NCBI GenBank assembly: GCA_964559535.1
Contig: CAZLIC010000026.1
Span: 1-48,449 of the forward strand
Origin: CAZLIC01 sp964559535
Lineage (GTDB): Bacteria > Pseudomonadota > Alphaproteobacteria > Rhodobacterales > Rhodobacteraceae
Reading direction: 5' to 3'
DNA: 48,449 bases
This document shows, piece after piece, positions 33,890 to 39,665 of this stretch (positions are counted from its first letter, which is position 1; every line of letters starts with the position of its first letter). The notes under the pieces are model-generated. The model was not told the origin of the DNA and searched no databases. It saw only the letters and a program-made list of their open reading frames with translations. Both the position numbers and the translations under genes were made by a program.

Positions 33890-33904
33890 TTGGAATGATT
33901 CTAA
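33890..33904. promoter_or_regulatory. Irr-box (iron control element)-like site before mbfA
   Basis: Read towards mbfA the site is TTAGAATCATTCCAA, a palindrome with one mismatch, close to the alphaproteobacterial iron control element (TTAGAA...TTCTAA). It ends 12 bases before the ATG and touches the AAGGAGA ribosome site, so bound Irr would block transcription. Irr itself is not encoded in the window. Confidence 0.6.
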
Positions 33905-33940
33905 GTTAAGGGCCAGTGCGCCAGAGGCAAGTCGAAAAAC

Positions 33941-34018
33941 TGAACCGATCGGTTCAAGTGGGGCTTGAAAAACTGAACTGTTCAGTTCATATCCAACCTA
34001 TCTGAACCGTATCGTTCA
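33941..34018. promoter_or_regulatory. three tandem TetR-type operators
   Basis: Three 16-base inverted repeats: TGAACCGATCGGTTCA (33941-33956, perfect), TGAACTGTTCAGTTCA (33974-33989, seven-base arms) and TGAACCGTATCGTTCA (34003-34018, five-base outer arms). Centres are 33 and 29 bases apart, roughly three helical turns. The first two share the preceding GAAAAAC. The middle site sits between a possible -35 (TTGAAA, 33965-33970) and -10 (CATATC, 33988-33993) reading towards the TetR gene. Likely bound by the adjacent TetR protein; mbfA on the other side may share control. Confidence 0.7.
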
Positions 34019-34040
34019 GTTTCAACGAAAGGATCGCATC

Positions 34041-34172
34041 ATGCTCCGCCGCACTGCCCTTGCCGCTGCCCTGTCGCTGGCCGCTTTGCCTGCGCTGGCC
34101 GGAACAATGTTCGACCTGCCGCACCTGACCTTCCCGCCGACCACCTCCACTTCGACGTCGAACGGGAAGTGA
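34041..34172 (+). CDS. tiny secreted peptide (43 aa) upstream of the TetR gene
   Basis: A 43-codon frame with an unmistakable signal peptide (MLRRTALAAALSLAALPALA, cleavage after residue 20) and a mature part of only about 23 residues, GTMFDLPHLTFPP plus a threonine/serine tail. AAAGGA lies nine bases before the ATG. It is the first frame after the three operators and ends 40 bases before the TetR start, so the two probably share a transcript. No family is recognised. Because of its length it is easily missed by gene finders. Confidence 0.6.
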   Translation: MLRRTALAAALSLAALPALAGTMFDLPHLTFPPTTSTSTSNGK

Positions 34173-34212
34173 ACCTTGTTAACACAGGGCGTGCCGGGCT
34201 AACCTGCCCGGC

Positions 34213-34833
34213 ATGACCGCCACCGTCCAGGACATCCGCAGGGGCCGCAAGTTTGAGCAGGTGCTGGAAGGTGCCCGCATCGTGTTTCTTCGCGACGGGT
34301 TCGAGGGCGCTTCGGTGGATGACATCGCCCGCGAGGCGGGGGTCAGCAAGGCCACGCTCTATGCCTATTTCCCCGACAAGCGGCTATTGTTCATCGAGGT
34401 GGCCAAGACCGAATGCCGCCGCCAGGCCGAGGAAGGTGCGGCGCAGGTGAACATGGACCGGCCGGTGGGCGAGGTTCTGCTGGACATCGCGCGCCGGGTG
34501 ACGGCTTTTGCCACCTCGGACTTCGGGCAGCGGGTGTTCCGCATCTGCATGGCCGAGAGCGACCGGTTTCCGGGGGTCGCGCATGACTTCTGGCATTCGG
34601 GGCCCGGACTGGTGCGCGAGAAGATCGCGGGCTATCTGCGCTGGGCGGTAGGGCGGGGCGAACTGGCGCTGGACGACCCCGACTTTGCCGCCGACCAGCT
34701 GGCATCGCTGTGCAAGGCCAGCCTGCAGGACCGCCTGGCCTTCCGCCTGGGCCCCGACACCCACCCCGTCGACCCCGAGCGCGTGGCCCGCGAGGCCGTG
34801 GCCATGTTCCTGGCCCGCTACGGCGCGCGCTGA
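34213..34833 (+). CDS. TetR/AcrR family transcriptional regulator
   Basis: A 206-residue repressor. The N-terminal TetR DNA-binding domain (about 15-65) is clear: ILEGARIVFLRDGFEGASVDDIA-type helices (here VLEGARIVFLRDGFEGAS), then AGVSKATLYAYFPDKRLLFIEV. The C-terminal ligand domain has a segment ALDDPDFAADQLASLCKA seen in AefR/RutR-like regulators. The ligand is unknown. It presumably binds the three TGAAC-N6-GTTCA sites upstream and so controls itself, the small secreted peptide and possibly mbfA. The gene is high-GC like the core genome; the AT-richer island begins just after its terminator-like hairpin. Confidence 0.9.
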   Translation: MTATVQDIRRGRKFEQVLEGARIVFLRDGFEGASVDDIAREAGVSKATLYAYFPDKRLLFIEVAKTECRRQAEEGAAQVNMDRPVGEVLLDIARRVTAFATSDFGQRVFRICMAESDRFPGVAHDFWHSGPGLVREKIAGYLRWAVGRGELALDDPDFAADQLASLCKASLQDRLAFRLGPDTHPVDPERVAREAVAMFLARYGAR

Positions 34834-34846
34834 GGGGCCACCGGCG

Positions 34847-34870
34847 CCGTGGGACAGGGGTGTCCCACGG
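34847..34870 (+). terminator. hairpin after the TetR gene
   Basis: A perfect inverted repeat with 10-base arms, CCGTGGGACA (34847-34856) and TGTCCCACGG (34861-34870), around a GGGG loop, 13 bases after the TetR stop. There is no T-run, so efficient intrinsic termination is uncertain. A third copy of TGGGACAG follows at 34871-34878. It also marks the left edge of the AT-richer island. Confidence 0.55.
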
Positions 34871-35153
34871 TGGGACAGAGGGGTGGGGTGAAGAAAATCA
34901 AGGGGTTACGCGGGCGCGTTAGGGGTTTGTTAGGGATTGGGCGTTGAGCAGAGAACACCTTTGTTGTGCACACAATCCATTGGTACTGATCCGTACAGCT
35001 GGTTAGAAGAGGGCAAGAGAAGCAGTTCTCGTCGTGGAAAACTGGTGGGCCAATCAAAGCTGAGTCGGTGGTCAGGGAGAGTTCCTTGCACTACGGCCGA
35101 GTTCACTCTATGTTCCAATGTGCGGAGCTAGGCTTGGTGTGCTTGGCCATCGT
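34871..35153. other. non-coding left part of the AT-richer island
   Basis: Base composition falls sharply within this stretch. Short frames of 60-odd codons exist on both strands (34937-35131 plus, 34930-35118 minus), but neither shows a domain, signal peptide or good ribosome site. I see no tRNA, integrase remnant or clear attachment repeat. It probably contains the promoter of the macrodomain gene, but I could not choose -35/-10 elements with confidence. Confidence 0.5.
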
Positions 35154-35168
35154 GAAGATACAATCTTC
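35154..35168. promoter_or_regulatory. inverted repeat overlapping the macrodomain-gene leader
   Basis: GAAGAT (35154-35159) and ATCTTC (35163-35168) around ACA, directly before the ribosome site GGAGGA (35169-35174) of the gene that starts at 35180. Its position would allow operator binding or hairpin formation to limit translation of the antitoxin-toxin pair. This is an inference from location. Confidence 0.4.
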
Positions 35169-35179
35169 GGAGGAATCGT

Positions 35180-36082
35180 ATGCTGATCTACAAGCGAACA
35201 AACCTACTCGAAGCGAATACGCAAACAATCGTAAACACGGTTAACTGCGTTGGCGTGATGGGTAAGGGAATAGCGAAAGAGTTTGCTAAGCGCGAACCCA
35301 AAATGTTCGAAGCATACAAAGAGATTTGTAGTCAGAAACTCCTACAGCCTGGAAAGCTATGGCTTTGGCGTGGTTCGAAGAACTGGGTCCTGAACTTTCC
35401 AACCAAGAAGCACTGGCGCAACCCTTCGAAACTGGAATGGATCGAGGCGGGCTTGAGAAAATTCGTCGCGACCCATGAAGCACAGGGCATCACGGAAGTT
35501 TCTTTCCCAAAGCTAGGGTGCGGGAATGGAAATCTTGATTGGGACGACGTACGGCCGATGATGGAGCACTATCTTTCTGGACTAAGCATTCCAGTCTACG
35601 TTCACGACTTCACAAGAGATTTTGGACTACCGGAGCATCTAGAACACCTCGCATCACAGGTGGTTGCGGCGGCATCTCATGAGATTTCATTTTCCGGGTT
35701 CTTGAAAAGAATTCGGATTATTTCTGAGCTGGCGCCGACTATTTCACTCGATGGGAATCTGACGTTCGAGTCTAGATTTGAAAACTCGACTCTTCTGATC
35801 AGCTCTGGCGCGACGCAATGGATTTTCGAAGAGGATGATCTACGTGGAGTTTGGATCAGTCTCCTCAATGGGTTGGTCACGAAGGAGAAGGCTGGATGGA
35901 CTGCGAGTGATGCCGCTATGCCTCTACTTACCATGCTTTGGCTAATGCCAGACGTGCGTGGAGTTCAAATTCAAAGGCACGGGAGCGCGGAACCCGAACT
36001 GGCGGTAGAGTTGGAGCCCGGCGCAGCAGCTTTGTTTGACATACCATCACCAAGGATGCAACCCGAGTTGCCATGGCACTGA
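35180..36082 (+). CDS. DarG-like macrodomain protein (putative antitoxin, ADP-ribosyl hydrolase)
   Basis: A 300-residue protein. Residues 1-145 form a macrodomain of the DarG/TARG1-like type: IVNTVNCVGVMGKGIAKEF (17-35, with the candidate catalytic lysine K29), FPTKKHWRNPSKLEWIEAGL (73-92) and FPKLGCGNGNLDWDDV (109-124). DarG macrodomains remove ADP-ribose from thymidine in DNA, reversing DarT damage. Residues about 150-300 form a second domain that I do not recognise; in known DarG proteins the C-terminal part binds and inhibits the toxin. GGAGGA precedes the start. The gene overlaps the DarT-like gene by ten bases and is much AT-richer than its neighbours, pointing to horizontal transfer. 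Confidence 0.85.
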   Translation: MLIYKRTNLLEANTQTIVNTVNCVGVMGKGIAKEFAKREPKMFEAYKEICSQKLLQPGKLWLWRGSKNWVLNFPTKKHWRNPSKLEWIEAGLRKFVATHEAQGITEVSFPKLGCGNGNLDWDDVRPMMEHYLSGLSIPVYVHDFTRDFGLPEHLEHLASQVVAAASHEISFSGFLKRIRIISELAPTISLDGNLTFESRFENSTLLISSGATQWIFEEDDLRGVWISLLNGLVTKEKAGWTASDAAMPLLTMLWLMPDVRGVQIQRHGSAEPELAVELEPGAAALFDIPSPRMQPELPWH

Positions 36083-37056
36083 GTAGGCAATATATCAAGA
36101 CGCATGTTGACTATTGGACTGATGCGCTGACCTCGCAGCATCGCCCCTACCGAAAGAATTGGCCATCCTGCTTGTTTCACCATGCACCGCTTGAGGGCGC
36201 ATTGGCAATAATGATTGATGGAAACATTCGGTCCAGGAATGACCCGCAGCGCCAACGCACACGAGACGTAGCGGCCTCGGGGGTTATTGAGAACCTGCGA
36301 ACAGCACACGACAGGGTGCGCCTATACTTCCGCCCAAGGACTCCAACTCAGTTTCATATTGAAGGGATTCGCAAGGCTAGTGATTGCAAGTATGGACCGG
36401 ATGCGCACGCGCCCATTCTTGTTATGTTTGTATTAGATTCGGCAAGAGTGCTTGCGCTTCCAGACGTATTGTTTTCGGATCGCAACATGCAAAAGCTTGG
36501 ATCGAATTCTGGAGATTCAGAAGAATTCTTTTCCACTATCCCCTTTGACAAGGTCTTCCACGAGGGTGGGATCGCGGGCGATTATTCCATCATCGAACAC
36601 AGGTGTGCCGAGGTTTTGCCAACCTCTCCACTTCCTTTGGGCGAGTGCCTGAAAGGAATCTGGTTTAGGTCGGAGGCGGAGCGCGATACCCTGCTGCATC
36701 TTCTGGGCGAAAGCCGACCGCGCTGGGAACGCCTTTGTCGGGTCTCTGAGGAATTGAAGTTGTTCGACAAGAAATATTCGTTCTTGAATGAGATTGGCCT
36801 TTCAACGGAGGGCGTCAGTTTTCGAATCAACCACCGGCCGGATCTGCAACCAATTAATCTAGAGATTCAAGTCCATGATCTGAATGGACGAGTTCATATT
36901 GACTTTCACGATATCGCCTTCGCGACATTTAACGAGACTGGAGGAAGATGGATTTGCCGAAAACCTTTGGACCTAGGGAGCTATCATGTGCGAGTTAAGA
37001 TTGAAGGACACATCGCGTATGATGGGGTTATCACCGTCGAGGACAGCTTGTTATGA
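36073..37056 (+). CDS. DarT-like DNA ADP-ribosyltransferase toxin with extra C-terminal domain
   Basis: A 327-residue protein. About residues 30-215 resemble the DarT (DUF4433) fold, which attaches ADP-ribose from NAD+ to thymidine in single-stranded DNA. Supporting segments are LFHHAPLEGALAIMIDGNI (34-52), LYFRPRTPTQFHI (84-96) and EHRCAEVLP (165-173), where E170 would be the catalytic glutamate. Residues about 235-327 are an additional beta-rich region (VSFRINHRPDLQPINLEIQV ... YHVRVKIEGHIAYDGVITV) not found in the short, roughly 210-residue DarT proteins I know. It starts inside the macrodomain gene. Divergence from typical DarT is considerable, so target specificity is open. Confidence 0.75.
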   Translation: MALSRQYIKTHVDYWTDALTSQHRPYRKNWPSCLFHHAPLEGALAIMIDGNIRSRNDPQRQRTRDVAASGVIENLRTAHDRVRLYFRPRTPTQFHIEGIRKASDCKYGPDAHAPILVMFVLDSARVLALPDVLFSDRNMQKLGSNSGDSEEFFSTIPFDKVFHEGGIAGDYSIIEHRCAEVLPTSPLPLGECLKGIWFRSEAERDTLLHLLGESRPRWERLCRVSEELKLFDKKYSFLNEIGLSTEGVSFRINHRPDLQPINLEIQVHDLNGRVHIDFHDIAFATFNETGGRWICRKPLDLGSYHVRVKIEGHIAYDGVITVEDSLL

Positions 37057-37184
37057 CTTGTCTCTGTCGTGTGAAGATTCAAGGGCAATACGCCGCTTGA
37101 TTTCCAACTGGATCGGACTGAGCGCGTCCACACAAATGCCACTTCAGTACTTCAGTCTGACCGCAACCCATCACCCCACATAAT

Positions 37185-38048
37185 TCACCCCTCCCCCACC
37201 TGACACCACCGCTCCACCAGATCGAACACGTCGTCCATCAGGCCGCCCGACTTGGCCTGCTCGCCCGTGAAGCGCAAGATCCAGCCGGTGCGGCTCCATT
37301 CGCGCCTTATCGTCAGGCCCTGTTTCAGGTGCAGCACGCGGCGGGGGCGGGGGGCGCCGCGGGGGGTGAGGGTGCCGGGCTCGGGCGCGTCGGGGGCGGG
37401 GGGGGACAGGGCCTCGGCCAGCACCGGGGCGAGTGCTGCCCACTGGGTTTCGGGGGAGGCGCCGCGCAGGTCGGACAGGGTGAGGTCGATCAGCTCCTCG
37501 AACCCCGCGCGCAGGGCGGCGGCGAGGTGTTCCATGCGCGCCACGGGCAGCGCCCAGGGGGTGGTGAGCGTGCCGTCGAGCGATTCGACCACCAGGGCGA
37601 AGCTGCGCAGGCGGGCGCGGGCCTGCCGGGAGAGCGTGGGGTAGAGGGCTGCCACGGCGGCGTCGGGCGTGTCGAACAGGCCTTCGTACACGGCGGACAT
37701 GATGAGGCGGCCCTTCTCCCAGGGCGTGATCTGCGACCGGATCTCGTTTTCGGCCACCATGGCGGCCAGCGCGGCGGGCAGCGAGGCGGGGGTGCGCAGG
37801 AAGGCGGGGATGCTGGCGAAGGCGGGGTTCAGGGCGGCCAGGCGGCGGTGCGCGGTGAGGCGGCGGAGGCCGGAGATCAGGCCGTAGCGGCCCGAGGGGA
37901 GCGCGAAGACCTCGATCGGCTGGCGCAGGCCTTCGTGCAGGATGGACTGGACGAGGTCCTCGAGCGCGGCCGGGTCGGGGGCGGACCGGTCACGCAGGAG
38001 GGCGGTGTCGTCGATGGCGTCGGTGGGGAGGCGGATGAGCGGGTCCAT
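37185..38048 (-). CDS. ParB-like nuclease/partition domain protein
   Basis: A 287-residue protein with an N-terminal ParB/Spo0J domain: LVQSILHEGLRQPIEVFALPS, then SGLRRLTAHRRL (the usual GERRxxA box, here G-L-R-R) and ENEIRSQITPWEKGRLI (corresponding to ENxxR). A helical region and a proline-rich linker follow, then about 60 C-terminal residues with LKQGLTIRREWSRTGWILRF. No parA, origin-like repeats or parS motif lie next to it, so it is not the chromosomal ParB of an intact parAB pair. Many Rhodobacterales carry such solo ParB-like genes; the role is unknown. It borders the right end of the AT-richer island. Confidence 0.8.
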   Translation of the reverse strand: MDPLIRLPTDAIDDTALLRDRSAPDPAALEDLVQSILHEGLRQPIEVFALPSGRYGLISGLRRLTAHRRLAALNPAFASIPAFLRTPASLPAALAAMVAENEIRSQITPWEKGRLIMSAVYEGLFDTPDAAVAALYPTLSRQARARLRSFALVVESLDGTLTTPWALPVARMEHLAAALRAGFEELIDLTLSDLRGASPETQWAALAPVLAEALSPPAPDAPEPGTLTPRGAPRPRRVLHLKQGLTIRREWSRTGWILRFTGEQAKSGGLMDDVFDLVERWCQVGEG

Positions 38049-38132
38049 GCGGTGCGTCCCTGTGGTGGTTCGGGGCAGGACGCCGCAGGGGGGTGAAGAT
38101 CGGGTGAGGCGGGCGAACGGTGGCCGCGGGGT

Positions 38133-38690
38133 TCAGGCGCGGCCGGCGGCGGGCGACAGGCTGAGGGGGTCGATGCCCAGGTGGCGCAGGGCGGCGGTCC
38201 ACTTGGCGGCGTCGTTGTCGTCGAACACCAGGTCGGGGGCGGGGTCGGCGGTCAGCCAGTCGTTGCGGGCGATTTCGGATTCCAGTTGCCCGGGGCCCCA
38301 GCCGGCATAGCCCAGGGCAAAGAGCGCGGCGCCGGGGCCGGTGCCGCGGGCCAGCGCGGCGAGGATGTCCTGCGTGGCGGTCATGGCGAAGTTGCCGGGG
38401 ATCGCCATGGTGCCGCCGCCGCGGGCACGGTAGTCGGCCGAGTGCAGCACGAAGCCGCGGCCGCGTTCGACGGGGCCGCCGAAGTGCACGCGGATGTCGC
38501 GGCCGCGCGGGGTGCGGGGGATGTTCAGCTGTTCCAGCAGGATCGCAAAGTTGAGGTCAGGGATGGCCTTGTTCACGATCAGGCCCATGGCGCCGTCATC
38601 GGAATGGGCACACAGCAGGATCACCGACCGGTCGAACCGGGGGTCGCCCAGGCCGGGCATGGCGATCAGCAGTTTGCCCGCAAGGTCCAT
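38133..38690 (-). CDS. YqgE/AlgH family protein
   Basis: A 185-residue YqgE/AlgH (DUF179) protein with the characteristic start MDLAGKLLIAMPGLGDPRFDRSVI, GAMGLIVNKAIPD in the middle and ALGYAGWGPGQLESEIARNDW towards the end. The family is conserved in proteobacteria; it has been linked to transcriptional or ribosome-associated roles without a settled function. AGGAAGGAG gives a strong ribosome site. It lies upstream of the ParB-like gene on the same strand (84-base gap) and is divergent from the secreted DsbD-N-like gene. Confidence 0.93.
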   Translation of the reverse strand: MDLAGKLLIAMPGLGDPRFDRSVILLCAHSDDGAMGLIVNKAIPDLNFAILLEQLNIPRTPRGRDIRVHFGGPVERGRGFVLHSADYRARGGGTMAIPGNFAMTATQDILAALARGTGPGAALFALGYAGWGPGQLESEIARNDWLTADPAPDLVFDDNDAAKWTAALRHLGIDPLSLSPAAGRA

Positions 38691-38832
38691 GGCGCGGCTC
38701 CTTCCTTCTTCAGATATGGCGCGGCGGGGCGGGGCTCAAGGGCGGTGGTGCTGCGTGGCCGGACGGACACGCGGCTGTGTCATCGCCGCAATGTGACTTT
38801 GCAGTGAAGCGGGGCCTGCCTAAGTGGGCGGC

Positions 38833-39612
38833 ATGATCCGCACATCCTGCCTTGCCCTGAGCCTGATCCTGCCCGCCCTTCCGGCGTCGGCCGAGCCGCC
38901 ACCCGCGGAGGCGCGTCTGCTGACGGGCTGGCAGGAGGCGGGGGGCAACCGCATTGTCGGGGTTCGGATTGACCTGCTTCCGGGCTGGAAGACCTATTGG
39001 CGGGCACCCGGAGAGGCGGGGATTCCGCCGGTGTTCGACTGGAACGAGTCCGACAACGTGGCCGATGTGCGGGTGTACTGGCCCGCGCCGCATGTGTTTG
39101 CGCTGAACGGGATGCGGACGGTGGGCTATGACGGCGGCGTGATATGGCCCGTGGAGATTGTGCCGCGCGACCCGTCGCGACCTGTTGACCTGCGGGCGAC
39201 CGTGGCGATGGGCGTGTGCAAGGACATCTGCGTTCCGGTGGAAGTGAAGTTCCGTGCAATGCTGGACGGCCCCGGTGCGCCGGACGGGGCGATCAGCGCC
39301 GCGCTGACCGATGCGCCGGAACGCACGGGCCGGGCGGCCTGCGCGGTGGAGCCGATTGCCGACGGGCTGCGGGTGACGGCGACGCTGGCGGTGCCGCGGG
39401 CAGGTGCCGACGAGATGGTGGTGTTCGAGCCGGGCGAGCCGGACATCTGGGTGTCGGATGCCGATCTGACACGGCAGGGCGGGCAACTGGTAGCGGTGGC
39501 CGATCTGGTGCCGCCGCAGGGGATGCCTTTTGCGCTGGACCGCGGCGCGCTGCGGCTGACGGTGCTGGGCGAGGACCGGGTGTTCGAGATCGCGGGCTGC
39601 GCGGCGCCGTAG
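38833..39612 (+). CDS. secreted protein with DsbD N-terminal-like domain
   Basis: A 259-residue exported protein. The signal peptide MIRTSCLALSLILPALPASA is followed by a domain resembling the periplasmic N-terminal part of DsbD/ScsB: TGWQEAGGNRIVGVRIDLLPGW is cut short by a YWRAPGEAG motif, and GVCKDICVP places the redox cysteine pair at C129 and C133. The transmembrane and thioredoxin domains of DsbD are missing, so it must receive electrons from another membrane protein such as CcdA, which is not in the window. A GTG at 38824 is an alternative start. It may serve thiol-disulfide traffic or copper tolerance. Confidence 0.8.
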   Translation: MIRTSCLALSLILPALPASAEPPPAEARLLTGWQEAGGNRIVGVRIDLLPGWKTYWRAPGEAGIPPVFDWNESDNVADVRVYWPAPHVFALNGMRTVGYDGGVIWPVEIVPRDPSRPVDLRATVAMGVCKDICVPVEVKFRAMLDGPGAPDGAISAALTDAPERTGRAACAVEPIADGLRVTATLAVPRAGADEMVVFEPGEPDIWVSDADLTRQGGQLVAVADLVPPQGMPFALDRGALRLTVLGEDRVFEIAGCAAP

Positions 39613-39615
39613 GGG

Positions 39616-39665
39616 CAATTTTCTTGAAGCAAGAAAATTGCAAATTCCTTTCTTCAAGGAATTTG
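39616..39665. repeat. two tandem hairpins between convergent genes
   Basis: CAATTTTCTTG (39616-39626) pairs with CAAGAAAATTG (39630-39640), and CAAATTCCTT (39641-39650) pairs with AAGGAATTTG (39656-39665). CTTGAAG (39623-39629) can alternatively pair with CTTCAAG (39652-39658), so one larger structure competes with the two small ones. The second hairpin overlaps the last codons of the RND gene. It is suited to bidirectional termination and resembles the cluster at 32092-32196 in build. Confidence 0.8.

Noticed and set aside
34930..35131. Short frames of 62-64 codons on both strands in the island leader
   Set aside because: No start signal, domain or signal peptide; likely chance frames in AT-richer DNA.
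37141..37160. Short direct repeat (CTTCAGTACTTCAGTC) at the right end of the island as an attachment site
   Set aside because: No matching copy seen at the left boundary, so it does not define an insertion.
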